DNA from: Pedobacter zeae
GTDB lineage: Bacteria > Bacteroidota > Bacteroidia > Sphingobacteriales > Sphingobacteriaceae
DNA length: 64,000 bases
Reading direction: 5' to 3'
Assembly (NCBI RefSeq): GCF_014196715.1
Contig: NZ_JACIEF010000003.1
Span: 959,874 to 1,023,873 of the forward strand
Part shown: positions 24,668 through 33,330 of the stretch, piece by piece
Layout: every line of letters begins with the position of its first letter
Position numbering within the stretch: the first letter of the stretch is position 1
Translations under genes and position numbers: made by a program
Notes under the pieces: model-generated
Seen by the model: the letters and a program-made list of their open reading frames with translations, nothing else
Databases searched by the model: none
Told to the model about the DNA's origin: nothing

Positions 24668-25120
24668 TTACAAAGCCTCTGTATCGGGGTATTGCAATTG
24701 TAAGGCGGAAATCAATTTATCTTTGGTTGGCCTTTTTAAGACTAAAAAGACAAAATTAGCAAGACCAAAAATCAAAAAGAAGGAATTACGTGTCATGAAA
24801 AAGCCTACAATATTAAAAAGTGCCCCTCCTTCTAAAAGCGCCGAACTGATGATAAAGGCACTTTGATACATATTGATCTTGGCGTCGGCTGCGGCAGATT
24901 TGTCGATTTTAGCAATTAAATTCCTGAAAAAGAAGATGCTTGCAGATATCGTAATCAGCCCCATAATCGGAAATATTGGATTAAAAGGCGCAGTAGTTTG
25001 CGGATTGGCATCAAAGAACATGGTTTCGCGGTTAAGGAAAACCGTTACCAATGCAAATAGGAAAACGCCCGAGCATAGTGCAAGGTGGATAATCTGGAGT
25101 GTTTTTAGTTTGGTGTTCAT
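24668..25120 (-). CDS. Four-helix integral membrane protein of unknown function
   Basis: A 150-residue protein with four predicted TM helices: about 9-28 (IIHLALCSGVFLFALVTVFL), 46-65 (FNPIFPIMGLITISASIFFF), 85-110 and 112-130. A basic MNTKLKTL start and a KRPTKDKL turn give an inside-facing C-terminus. Similar small proteins are common in Bacteroidota and have no assigned role. It lies 26 bp upstream of the M16 peptidase gene on the same strand, but the latter has its own promoter box. Confidence 0.85.
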   Translation of the reverse strand: MNTKLKTLQIIHLALCSGVFLFALVTVFLNRETMFFDANPQTTAPFNPIFPIMGLITISASIFFFRNLIAKIDKSAAADAKINMYQSAFIISSALLEGGALFNIVGFFMTRNSFFLIFGLANFVFLVLKRPTKDKLISALQLQYPDTEAL

Positions 25121-25143
25121 GCTGAATATGATGTTAATAAAAG

Positions 25144-25201
25144 TGTCAGGTGAGCCTGTCGAAACATTATCGGAAAGTTCTTCGACAGGCTCTGCATGAC
25201 A
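25144..25201. repeat. Inverted repeat with 12-bp perfect arms (GAGCCTGTCGAA type)
   Basis: GAGCCTGTCGAA (25152-25163) and TTCGACAGGCTC (25181-25192) are perfect arms, bordered by TGTCA (25144-25148) and TGACA (25197-25201). It fills the gap between the S9 peptidase stop and the membrane-protein start. A related copy is upstream of def. Confidence 0.7.
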
Positions 25202-25216
25202 GTATAAATAAAAAAG

Positions 25217-27367
25217 CTACTTATCGATCCCCTCCAGCGCAAACAAAAATGCCCATCTTAACGAAACATCTTTGAGGTAATCGAATCGGCCTGAGGCACC
25301 CCCATGGCCAAATTCCATGTTGGTTTTAAGCAGCAGCACATTTTTATCGGTTTTGGTTGCCCTTAATTTGGCCACCCATTTTGCCGGTTCGAAATACTGC
25401 ACCTGGCTATCGTGCAATCCGGTGGTAACCAGTATATTCGGATAAGCTTTTTTCTCTATATTTTCATAAGGCGAATAGCTTTTCATGTAATTGTAAGCCG
25501 CTTTTTGTTTCGGGTTTCCCCACTCATCAAACTCGTTTGTTGTTAAAGGGATGCTTTCATCCAGCATGGTGTTTACCACATCTACAAAAGGAACATCGGC
25601 AATGACACCGTTCCATAAATCAGGGGCGATGTTTATTATTGCTCCCATCAATAAACCACCGGCGCTGCCACCATGTGCATATAAATGCCCTTTTGAAGTG
25701 TATTTCTGATCAATCAGGTACTCTCCTGCTGCAATAAAATCGGTGAAGGTGTTTTTCTTTTTCATCAGCTTTCCATCTTCATACCATTGACGGCCCATTT
25801 CCTGTCCGCCGCGGATATTGGCGATGGCGAAAACAAATCCCCTGTTTAATAAACTTAAACGGGGTGAAGAGAAATATACATCCGAATTTGCGCCATAAGA
25901 ACCATAGCCATATAGCAATAAAGGCGATTGTCCATCCTTTTTAAAACCTTTTTTGTACACCAGGGCAATGGGTACTTTGGTGCCGTCTTTAGCGGTAGCA
26001 AAAACACGCTCTGTTACATAATCTTTGGCATTGTACCCGCCTAAAACCTCCTGTTGTTTCATCAGTTTCTGCTCTTGTTTTACCAGGTCGTAATCGTAGG
26101 TAGAACTTGGGGTGGTTAATGAGGTATAAGTATAGCGCAATGTGGTGCTGTTATATTCAGGATTGGCACCAACGCCGGCATCATAAACAGGCTCATCAAA
26201 TTTAATGTAATAATCACTACCATCGTTTTTCAATACACGCAGCTCTGTTAAACCATTTTTACGTTCTGATAAAACCGTATAATCTTTAAACTCTTCTACA
26301 CTTTCCAACAAAACGTTTGCACGGTGCGGCACCACCTCTATCCAGTTTTCTTTTTCGGTTTTATCCAAAGGGCACTGCATCAGACGGAAATTCTTGGCGT
26401 TCCAGTTGGTGAGGATCAAAAATTTGCCATCAACTGGTATTACATCATACAATACATCTTTGGTACGGGCCGCAAAAACTTTAAATGGACTTTCGGGATG
26501 GTCTGCATCGATTATTTTATATTCTGAGGTGAGTGTTCCCTGTGAGGCGATAAAAATGTACCGGTCGTTTTTCGATTTTCCTACACCAATGTAATTGGTA
26601 TTATCTTTTTCATCGTAAACCACCGCATCACTTTTGGCATCGGCACCCAGCACGTGTTTCTTTATTTTTTCGCTTAATAAAGTAACCGGATTTTTGGAGG
26701 TATAAAAGAACGTTTTATTATCGTTAGCCCAGGCCACTGCCCCCTGTGTATTGGTAATGGCATCTTTTAAAGTCTCCCCTGTTTCTAAGTTTTTTACCTG
26801 GATGGTATACTGGCGACGCGAAACCATATCCACTCCGTAGGCCAGCAGCTTATTATCGGGGCTGATACTAAATCCGGTTGCGCTATAATAAGCATGTCCT
26901 TTTGCCAATTGATCTACATCCAATAAGATTTCTTCAGGCGCTGATAAACTTCCTTTTTTACGGCAATATTTAAAGTATTGCTGCCCATCTTCTGTGCGGC
27001 TATAGTAATAGTAACCGTTTTTAAAAACCGGAACCGATTCGTCTTTTTCTTTAATCCGGCCTTTCATTTCTTTAAACAGATCGGACTGAAACTTATCGGT
27101 ACTTTTCATCATGGTATCGAGATAAGCATTTTCGGCTTTCAGATAATTCACAACTTTTGTACTGTCGGGGCCTTTTTTAAAATAATCGATCATCCAGTAA
27201 TAATTGTCGACCACGGTATCGCCATGGATAACTCTCCGGTGAGGAATAATTTCTGCTATTGGTGCTTTTGCATTAGGCCATTTTATCGGTTTCATTTCTT
27301 TTTTTTGTGGGTTATTGCAAGCTATAATTGTGCTGAGGATAATTAGAGCGGGTAAGAGATACTTCAT
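25217..27367 (-). CDS. ptrB: S9 family oligopeptidase B-like lipoprotein
   Basis: Serine peptidase of the prolyl oligopeptidase clan, cutting short peptides probably after basic residues. From ATG 27367 the 716-residue protein starts MKYLLPALIILSTIIAC, a lipoprotein signal with lipobox IIAC, so it is exported and membrane-anchored. An N-terminal beta-propeller (about 40-440) is followed by an alpha/beta-hydrolase domain with GGSAGG (Ser568), LHDSQV (Asp653) and GHGG (His688). The longer frame from 27427 was rejected because it reads into a direct repeat and would bury the signal. The gene-symbol match is by family; no substrate is proven. Confidence 0.92.
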   Translation of the reverse strand: MKYLLPALIILSTIIACNNPQKKEMKPIKWPNAKAPIAEIIPHRRVIHGDTVVDNYYWMIDYFKKGPDSTKVVNYLKAENAYLDTMMKSTDKFQSDLFKEMKGRIKEKDESVPVFKNGYYYYSRTEDGQQYFKYCRKKGSLSAPEEILLDVDQLAKGHAYYSATGFSISPDNKLLAYGVDMVSRRQYTIQVKNLETGETLKDAITNTQGAVAWANDNKTFFYTSKNPVTLLSEKIKKHVLGADAKSDAVVYDEKDNTNYIGVGKSKNDRYIFIASQGTLTSEYKIIDADHPESPFKVFAARTKDVLYDVIPVDGKFLILTNWNAKNFRLMQCPLDKTEKENWIEVVPHRANVLLESVEEFKDYTVLSERKNGLTELRVLKNDGSDYYIKFDEPVYDAGVGANPEYNSTTLRYTYTSLTTPSSTYDYDLVKQEQKLMKQQEVLGGYNAKDYVTERVFATAKDGTKVPIALVYKKGFKKDGQSPLLLYGYGSYGANSDVYFSSPRLSLLNRGFVFAIANIRGGQEMGRQWYEDGKLMKKKNTFTDFIAAGEYLIDQKYTSKGHLYAHGGSAGGLLMGAIINIAPDLWNGVIADVPFVDVVNTMLDESIPLTTNEFDEWGNPKQKAAYNYMKSYSPYENIEKKAYPNILVTTGLHDSQVQYFEPAKWVAKLRATKTDKNVLLLKTNMEFGHGGASGRFDYLKDVSLRWAFLFALEGIDK

Positions 27368-27398
27368 AGCGGGTTGATTTAGGTTCAACCGCAATTTA

Positions 27399-27526
27399 AT
27401 GAAATAGTTCATTAGTTCAATGGTCATTGGTTTATTAGTACATGGTGGTTAATTGTTCTGGGCAACTAACACTTCTAACCCCGGTCCTCTGACTCCGGAC
27501 TTATGAAATAGTTCATTAGTTCAATA
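27399..27526 (+). repeat. Pair of 23-bp direct repeats between ptrB and proB
   Basis: The same 23 bases, starting ATGAAATAGTTCATTAGTTC, occur at 27399-27421 and 27503-27525, 104 bp apart. Related TTCATTAGTTCA-type text is found at 30697-30740. The rest of 27428-27683 shows no gene. Confidence 0.7.
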
Positions 27527-27683
27527 GGCATCGCTCCATTAGTGCTATGGAGGTTCATCGATGCCAAATGCTCACCACAAGCTAATTATCATTTTGGCAA
27601 AAATCCATCAAGCCTATAGATAATTATCCAAATTAGAAAAATTGATGTTAAATTGCCGCATTCAAAACTCCCTCAAGGTAATA

Positions 27684-28763
27684 ATGAAAATTGGTTATAA
27701 AAAAATAGTTGTTAAAGTTGGTTCAAACGTAATTACACAAGCAAATGGTTTTCCTGATGAAGCAAGGGTTAAACACCTTGTAAATCAATTGGCCGAGATT
27801 AAAAAGCAGGGTATTGAGGTTATTCTGGTTTCTTCAGGAGCAGTAGCATCGGGCAGAAGTTTGATTAAGGTATCGGATAAACAAGATGCGGTAACTACCC
27901 GCCAACTTTTGGCAGCCATCGGGCAGGTAAAGCTGATTAACACCTACTCCAATTTCTTTGAGGGGCATGGCATACAATGTGCGCAGGTTCTGGTTACAAA
28001 AGAAGATTTCCGTGACCGGGCACATTACCTGAACATGAAAAACTGCCTGCAGATTTTGCTGCAGAACGGGGTAATCCCGGTAGTAAATGAAAATGATGTG
28101 GTTTCAGTAACCGAACTGATGTTTACTGATAACGATGAACTGGCCGGATTAATTGCCTCGATGCTGGATGCCGATGCCCTGATTATTTTATCGAATGTAA
28201 ATGGCATTTACAACGGCGACCCGAAAATTGAAGGTTCGGAAGTGATCCGCGAAATTAACGGTTCTGTTGCGAACCTGGCCTCCTTTATCCAAACCGGGAA
28301 ATCGCAATTTGGTCGTGGCGGAATGATTACCAAATCAACCATGGCTCAAAAGGTGGCTAAATTGGGCATTTCTGTACATATCGCTAATGGAACCAAAGAT
28401 GATGTACTGATTTCTTTGTTAAATAATGATCTGGTACACACCCGTTTTGTACCGGAAAAAAGTAAATCGGGCAAGAAAAAATGGATTGCCCATTCAGAAA
28501 CCGCCGCAACCGGTGTAGTAAAGCTGAATGAACGCGCTAAAGCTGTATTAACCTCAGGCAAAGCCACCAGTTTATTGCCTGTAGGGGTTATTGAAATCAA
28601 GGCCGACTTTTTAAAAGGCGACATTATTAAGATTGTAGACGAACAGGATCAATTAATCGGCTTGGGAATTGCAGAATACGGATCGGATAAGGCCAGGGAG
28701 CGCATTGGGCTGAAAAAGCAAAAAGCCCTGGTGCATTACGATTATTTTTACTCGGCGATTTAA
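27684..28763 (+). CDS. proB: Glutamate 5-kinase
   Basis: First enzyme of proline synthesis: phosphorylates glutamate to gamma-glutamyl phosphate. From ATG 27684 the protein has 359 residues. The amino-acid-kinase domain has KIVVKVGSNVI, ILVSSGAVASGR and the PVVNENDVVS and MITKSTMAQKVA segments; a C-terminal PUA domain (about 270-355; VLTSGKATSLLPVGVIEI) is present. The start was chosen because the conserved sequence begins at MKIGYKKIVV and the 14 residues upstream are unrelated. proA follows after an unrelated small gene. PUA-containing ProB enzymes are generally inhibited by proline. Confidence 0.96.
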   Translation: MKIGYKKIVVKVGSNVITQANGFPDEARVKHLVNQLAEIKKQGIEVILVSSGAVASGRSLIKVSDKQDAVTTRQLLAAIGQVKLINTYSNFFEGHGIQCAQVLVTKEDFRDRAHYLNMKNCLQILLQNGVIPVVNENDVVSVTELMFTDNDELAGLIASMLDADALIILSNVNGIYNGDPKIEGSEVIREINGSVANLASFIQTGKSQFGRGGMITKSTMAQKVAKLGISVHIANGTKDDVLISLLNNDLVHTRFVPEKSKSGKKKWIAHSETAATGVVKLNERAKAVLTSGKATSLLPVGVIEIKADFLKGDIIKIVDEQDQLIGLGIAEYGSDKARERIGLKKQKALVHYDYFYSAI

Positions 28764-28830
28764 GCTGAAGGGTTAAAGCGGAAAGACCAAAATATATATC
28801 GTAAAGGGTTACCTAGATATCTAATACAAA

Positions 28831-29217
28831 ATGAATACGATTAGACCAAATTATAGCGATTATGGACTTTCCAGTCCAATGAGTGCAGAACTAAGAAAAG
28901 TTGTAGAATCTCAGCTTATTGAGGATTTAAGATTTTATGGGATAGATGACACCGACCTAAAATTTGATTGGTCTAACTCCTGTATTGAAGGTCATGATGG
29001 AGAATATTTAGGTAGCTATTTTGAAAATTATTCTGGAATTTTAGTTTTTGATAAAAACGATAATTTATTGGCTGATGGATGGATGGACTTTATAGATGGA
29101 CCAGAATTAGTGGTGTACTGGGATTTTATTGATACTTGGAAGGGGAATAAGAGAATAGCAGAAAAATCTGAACCCGGCGTCCCAGAGCATATATTGGATA
29201 AGATTAATAAAATTTAG
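28831..29217 (+). CDS. Orphan acidic protein between proB and proA
   Basis: A 128-residue soluble acidic protein that I do not recognise. It has no signal peptide or TM helix and is rich in Asp, Tyr and Trp (DLKFDWSNSCIEGHDGEYLG, ILVFDKNDNLLADGWMDFID). The coding sequence is AT-richer than proB and proA. Small acidic proteins of this look are common among toxin-immunity (SMI1/Imm-like) families, but no motif proves that here. It interrupts the proB-proA pair, with 67 bp on its left and 84 bp on its right, which suggests insertion. Confidence 0.75.
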   Translation: MNTIRPNYSDYGLSSPMSAELRKVVESQLIEDLRFYGIDDTDLKFDWSNSCIEGHDGEYLGSYFENYSGILVFDKNDNLLADGWMDFIDGPELVVYWDFIDTWKGNKRIAEKSEPGVPEHILDKINKI

Positions 29218-29259
29218 ACACCGGATTTAAGTCCATAGAAGGCAATAAATTTTTGTTTT

Positions 29260-29287
29260 CTCTGTGAAAACTCCGTGACCTCTGTGG
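29260..29287 (+). repeat. CTCTGTG-type tandem repeat before proA
   Basis: Three related octamers CTCTGTGA (29260), CTCCGTGA (29271) and CTCTGTGG (29280) at 9-11 bp spacing, just upstream of the proA ATG at 29302. Repeats of this wording recur between genes in many unrelated bacteria. Confidence 0.6.
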
Positions 29288-29301
29288 TAAAAAAGAAAAC
29301 A

Positions 29302-30549
29302 ATGAATTACAAACAATACTTCGAAATGGCAAAGCAGGCAAGCCGTACCTTGGTTAGCCTAAGCAAAGAAACAACGGATGCAGTGCTGACCGATCTGGCT
29401 GAAGCTTTGGTAGCAAATGCGGCCGAAATTCTTTCTGAAAACGCTAAAGATTTGGCTAAAATGCCCGTCGAAGACCCCAAATACGACAGGCTGAAGCTTA
29501 GTACAGCACGTATTGCCGATATTGCAAACGATCTTGTTAATGTAGCGGGTTTAAACAGTCCATTGGGGAAAATTATTTCTGATAAAACGCTGGATAATCA
29601 GCTGCATATACAGAAGGTGAGTGTGCCCTTAGGTGTTGTTGGGGTAATATATGAGGCAAGGCCAAATGTAACTGCCGATGTATTTTCACTCTGTTTTAAA
29701 ACAGGGAATGTAGCGGTACTAAAAGGAGGTAGCGATGCCGAATTTTCTAATCTGGCCGTTGCAAGAGTAATACACCAGGTATTGGATCGCTATAAAATTA
29801 ACCGGGATGTTTTAACCTTATTGCCTGCTGAAAGAGCTGCAACAGAAGCTTTATTAAATGCGCGCGGATTTGTTGATGTGCTGATCCCAAGGGGAAGTCA
29901 ATCGTTGATCAACTATGTACGCGAAAACAGTAAGATACCTGTAATCGAAACTGGTGCGGGCATTGTGCATACTTATTTTGACGAATCAGGCGATTTAGAG
30001 AAAGGTAAATCGATTATTTTTAATGCAAAGACCAGGAGGGTAAGCGTTTGCAATGCTTTAGATTGTGTGCTGGTTAACGAAAACAGGCTGTATGATCTGC
30101 CTGAACTTTTATCTCCTTTAGCTGATGGAAATGTAGAGTTATATGCAGATGAAAAGAGCTTTGAAGTATTAAAATCATCTTATCCCGCTCACTTATTAAA
30201 CCAGGCTACTTCAGAGCATTTCGGAACAGAGTTCTTATCGCTAAAACTGGCTGTTAAAGTGGTTGATAATTTAGCAGGCGCATTGAATCATATTGCACAT
30301 TATAGCTCGAAACACAGTGAGGCTATTATTTCTGAAAATGCCGATAATATCGCTCAGTTTCTAAATGAGGTAGATGCTGCTGCGGTATATGCCAATGCTT
30401 CTACAGGTTTTACCGATGGCGCGCAGTTTGGCCTTGGTGCCGAAATAGGTATTAGTACACAAAAACTTCACGCCCGTGGGCCAATGGGCCTGGACGAATT
30501 GACCAGTTATAAATGGGTGGTAAGAGGCGACGGGCAAGTAAGGGGATAA
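29302..30549 (+). CDS. proA: Gamma-glutamyl phosphate reductase
   Basis: Second enzyme of proline synthesis: reduces gamma-glutamyl phosphate to glutamate semialdehyde with NADPH. From ATG 29302 the protein has 415 residues of the ALDH-like family, with VPLGVVGVIYEARPNVTADV (about 108-127), LIPRGSQSLINYV and the catalytic cysteine in RRVSVCNALD (Cys250). The upstream GTG at 29275 was rejected because it would place the CTCTGTG repeat in the coding frame. It is separated from proB by the orphan gene; both still read in the same direction. Confidence 0.96.
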   Translation: MNYKQYFEMAKQASRTLVSLSKETTDAVLTDLAEALVANAAEILSENAKDLAKMPVEDPKYDRLKLSTARIADIANDLVNVAGLNSPLGKIISDKTLDNQLHIQKVSVPLGVVGVIYEARPNVTADVFSLCFKTGNVAVLKGGSDAEFSNLAVARVIHQVLDRYKINRDVLTLLPAERAATEALLNARGFVDVLIPRGSQSLINYVRENSKIPVIETGAGIVHTYFDESGDLEKGKSIIFNAKTRRVSVCNALDCVLVNENRLYDLPELLSPLADGNVELYADEKSFEVLKSSYPAHLLNQATSEHFGTEFLSLKLAVKVVDNLAGALNHIAHYSSKHSEAIISENADNIAQFLNEVDAAAVYANASTGFTDGAQFGLGAEIGISTQKLHARGPMGLDELTSYKWVVRGDGQVRG

Positions 30550-30735
30550 TGATGGTTGATGTAAGATGTATAATGGGCGAGGATGAATAATAAGCTAAGA
30601 ATCAATAGCTACTTCTTGTATCTTTTTTGTTGATGGTTTAATAGATCATGGTTGATGGCTTAAGTATCTGTGAGCTATTAACAAAAAAAATCAACTAAAA
30701 GCCACTAATGAACTAATGGCCAATGAACAACTGAA
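30550..30735. other. Non-coding gap with degenerate short repeats
   Basis: No gene. Holds decayed repeat text such as TGATGGTTTAATAGATCATG and, near 30700-30738, CTAATGAACTAATGGCCAAT, which resembles the reverse complement of the direct repeat before proB. Confidence 0.5.
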
Positions 30736-32118
30736 CTAAAGCTCGAATACCGCTCCCCTCTCCGGCACTTCAACATTAAAACCATCTTGCTGCAGTGCCA
30801 TTGACAAACTTTGCAGGCTTTTATCTTCGCCATGGACCAGGAAAACTTTTTTAGGCTGGCCGGTTTGTTTAATTGTTTTCACTAAATCGTTATGATCGCC
30901 GTGCCCGCTTAACAGATCGGTTTGGCGGATGGTGGCATAAACCATCATTTCGCGGTCTTTAATCCTTACAATCGGTGCCCCGCTTAATAATTTGTAGCCC
31001 AACGTTCCTTTTGCGCAATAACCGATAAAAAGAATGGTACAATAATAGTTCTGAATGTTGTAATACAAATGATCCTGAATCCGCCCGCCTTCTAACATAC
31101 CCGCAGAAGAAATAATGATGCAGGGGTCAAAATAATTGGAAACATCTTTACTTTCTTTCATGGTTTGCACGTAGGCCAGGTGCTCAAACTCGAATTCGTC
31201 GCCCATGGTCCGGTAAAAATCTTTTGCTTCCTGATTCACCAGGTTATGGTGTTTACGGTAAACATCGGTAGCCTGAACAGCCATCGGACTATCTACAAAA
31301 ATCTGGATTGGCGGGAGAAGTTTTTTAGTAAATATCTGGTTTAAGGCAAATACCAACGATTGCGTTCTGCCGATGCTAAATGCAGGGATGATCAGGCGGC
31401 CGGGACTTTTAATGCAGGCTTCTGTAATTTCCTGAACCAGGCGTTCTTCGAGTGTTTGGTCTTTGGTGTGCATCCTGCCTCCATAAGTTGCCTCGCTTAC
31501 CACGTAATCTACTTCTGGCAGTGGCTCAGGATTAACCAAAACCGGATAATTTTCTCTGCCGATATCGCCGGTAAAAGCTATTTTTTTCTCTATGCCGTTA
31601 TCGTTTATGGTTAAAATGGCAGCAGCAGCACCCAGCAAATGGCCAACAGGAACAAAGGTTAAGGTAATATCGCCATTAATTTTAAAAGGTTTGTTAAAGG
31701 CAATGGTTACAAAACGATCGATCGTATCCATTACATGCTTATGCAGGTATAAAGGTTTCGGTCCGCTAAAATTGCCGTGTTTGGTGCGGGGTTTTCTACC
31801 CGCTTTTCTCAGAAACAGTTCAACAGAATCGAACAGCAGTATCGAAGTTAAATCGGCAGTTGGTGGTGTACAAAGCACCTGCCCACCAAAGCCCATCCTA
31901 ACCAGTGTAGGTAAATTACCAGAATGATCGATATGTGCATGGGTTAAAATGACCAGGTTAATGCTTGACGGATCGAATGGAAATTGCTGGTTTTCTTCCT
32001 GATAGGTTTCCTTTTCATAGTCTAATCCGCAATCTATCAATATTTTGTAATACCCGATTTCGAGTAAATGCATACTCCCGGTAACCTGTTGCGCTGCGCC
32101 CCAAAACGTTAACTTCAT
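30736..32118 (-). CDS. MBL-fold/beta-CASP RNA-metabolism-type hydrolase
   Basis: A 460-residue metallo-beta-lactamase-fold protein with an inserted beta-CASP domain and a C-terminal RMMBL-like segment (HGDHNDLV, VFLVHGEDKSLQSL). The metal motif HAHIDHSG is at 60-67, and further ligands lie in VGHLLGAAAAI and FTGDIGREN. This is the domain set of archaeal CPSF-type and bacterial beta-CASP RNases, distinct from RNase J in length and C-terminus. RNA cleavage is inferred from the family. It is monocistronic and divergent from the small gene at 32268. Confidence 0.92.
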   Translation of the reverse strand: MKLTFWGAAQQVTGSMHLLEIGYYKILIDCGLDYEKETYQEENQQFPFDPSSINLVILTHAHIDHSGNLPTLVRMGFGGQVLCTPPTADLTSILLFDSVELFLRKAGRKPRTKHGNFSGPKPLYLHKHVMDTIDRFVTIAFNKPFKINGDITLTFVPVGHLLGAAAAILTINDNGIEKKIAFTGDIGRENYPVLVNPEPLPEVDYVVSEATYGGRMHTKDQTLEERLVQEITEACIKSPGRLIIPAFSIGRTQSLVFALNQIFTKKLLPPIQIFVDSPMAVQATDVYRKHHNLVNQEAKDFYRTMGDEFEFEHLAYVQTMKESKDVSNYFDPCIIISSAGMLEGGRIQDHLYYNIQNYYCTILFIGYCAKGTLGYKLLSGAPIVRIKDREMMVYATIRQTDLLSGHGDHNDLVKTIKQTGQPKKVFLVHGEDKSLQSLSMALQQDGFNVEVPERGAVFEL

Positions 32119-32244
32119 CTTCTTATCTTTCGCGTAAATTCTTTCGCCGTAAAGTAATATAATTGAAGGGATTTTTAAACAATCAGGCGTAATTTTTTAA
32201 TTAGGTTTGATTCACTGACCAAATTATACTCGGCAAAAGATTTT

Positions 32245-32252
32245 TATCTTTG
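32245..32252 (+). promoter_or_regulatory. -7 promoter box of the 82-residue gene
   Basis: TATCTTTG at 32245-32252, 15 bases before ATG 32268. It overlaps the in-frame TTG at 32250, which argues against that TTG as a start codon. Confidence 0.5.
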
Positions 32253-32267
32253 CAAAAAATATCAGCT

Positions 32268-32516
32268 ATGCAAGAACCTTTTGATGTACAAATCGGGCCG
32301 GTAAATTATTCAGTATTTCCTGAAGGAAATCAAACTTATACAATCTTTAAAGAGGGTAAAGAATATATGCAGATCCAAAAGGATACTTCATCGATCTGGT
32401 TAAAGATGGACTATAAAACCGAGCTTCCGATTTTTGAGGAAGATGAAGAGGTAAATGCAGTGGGACAGGCCATTGAAAACTATGTACCTGAAGAGGATGA
32501 TGAAGAAGAGTTATAA
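32268..32516 (+). CDS. Small acidic conserved hypothetical protein
   Basis: An 82-residue soluble protein with a beta-rich N-terminal half (FDVQIGPVNYSVFPEGNQTY, TIFKEGKEYMQIQKDTSSIW) and a strongly acidic tail ending in EEDDEEEL. I do not recognise a named family. No signal peptide or TM helix. The ATG at 32268 is preferred because the alternative TTG lies inside the promoter box. The stem-loop after it mainly serves the convergent gene. Confidence 0.8.
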   Translation: MQEPFDVQIGPVNYSVFPEGNQTYTIFKEGKEYMQIQKDTSSIWLKMDYKTELPIFEEDEEVNAVGQAIENYVPEEDDEEEL

Positions 32517-32518
32517 AA

Positions 32519-32553
32519 ATACACCATACAGGCTTGCTTAGTGAGCCTGTATG
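32519..32553 (-). terminator. Terminator of the DJ-1/PfpI gene
   Basis: CATACAGGCT (32525-32534) and AGCCTGTATG (32544-32553) form a 10-bp stem over a 9-nt loop. On the minus strand it is followed by GTGTATTTTTATAA, so it ends the minus-strand gene; the plus side lacks a T-run. Confidence 0.65.
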
Positions 32554-32564
32554 GGATATTAAAT

Positions 32565-33245
32565 TTATGCAAGAAGTTTTGAAAGTTCTTCTGCAACTTT
32601 TTCTGATGAGGCCGGGTTTTGTCCGGTGATTAACAAACCATCTACTACCGCATAAGGATTCCAATCTGCTGTTTTGCTGTAGTTCCCGCCGTTTTTAACC
32701 AGCATATCTTCTACAAGGAAAGGCACTACTGAAGTTAATTGAACCGCGTCTTCTTCGGTATTGGTAAAACCAGTTACATTTTTTCCTTTTACCAGGTACT
32801 CGCCATTTATTTTAACATCTTTTAATACACCCGGTGCATGACATACAAATGCCACCGGTTTATTGGCGGTATAAAAGGCTGTAATGAGCTGTTGAGAGGT
32901 TGTGCTTTCAGCTAAATCCCATAGTGGGCCATGTCCACCCGGATAAAATACTGCATCGTAATCATCCATTTTTACGTTAGCCAAAGGGAGGGTATGCTTT
33001 AACTTATCTAATAGAACAGTATCCTTGTCCATTCTTTGCGTGCTATCGGTTTGGAATGCAGGATCTTCACTTTTTGGATCAATTGGCGGCTGACCGCCTT
33101 TTGGCGATGCTAATATAATATCAATACCTTTATCAGTTAAGGCATAATAAGGTGCGGCTAATTCTTCTGACCAAAATCCTGTTTTTAAACCTGTGTTTCC
33201 TAATTCGTCGTGGCTCGTAAGCACGAATAAAACTTTCTTATTCAT
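32565..33245 (-). CDS. DJ-1/PfpI-family (Hsp31-like) glutamine amidotransferase-fold protein
   Basis: A 226-residue cytoplasmic protein of the DJ-1/PfpI superfamily. The nucleophile elbow reads VAFVCHAPG with Cys135-His136, and Glu27 in FWSEELAAPY is placed like the acidic partner that lowers the Cys pKa. This layout matches the Hsp31/HchA-like group, which act as glyoxalase III or holding chaperones; which activity applies cannot be told from sequence. A TAATTTTG box (33275-33268, minus) is 22 bases before the ATG. The Crp-like regulator gene lies upstream on the same strand. Confidence 0.9.
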   Translation of the reverse strand: MNKKVLFVLTSHDELGNTGLKTGFWSEELAAPYYALTDKGIDIILASPKGGQPPIDPKSEDPAFQTDSTQRMDKDTVLLDKLKHTLPLANVKMDDYDAVFYPGGHGPLWDLAESTTSQQLITAFYTANKPVAFVCHAPGVLKDVKINGEYLVKGKNVTGFTNTEEDAVQLTSVVPFLVEDMLVKNGGNYSKTADWNPYAVVDGLLITGQNPASSEKVAEELSKLLA

Positions 33246-33267
33246 ATCTTTTATGCTAAGTGTACCA

Positions 33268-33275
33268 CAAAATTA
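33268..33275 (-). promoter_or_regulatory. -7 promoter box of the DJ-1/PfpI gene
   Basis: Minus-strand bases 33275-33268 read TAATTTTG, an exact TAnnTTTG match, giving a leader of about 18 nt. Confidence 0.5.
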
Positions 33276-33330
33276 AGCCTATGTTTTTTGGAGACAAAGG
33301 ACTTCAATCACAGATTTCATGTGCGCCAAA

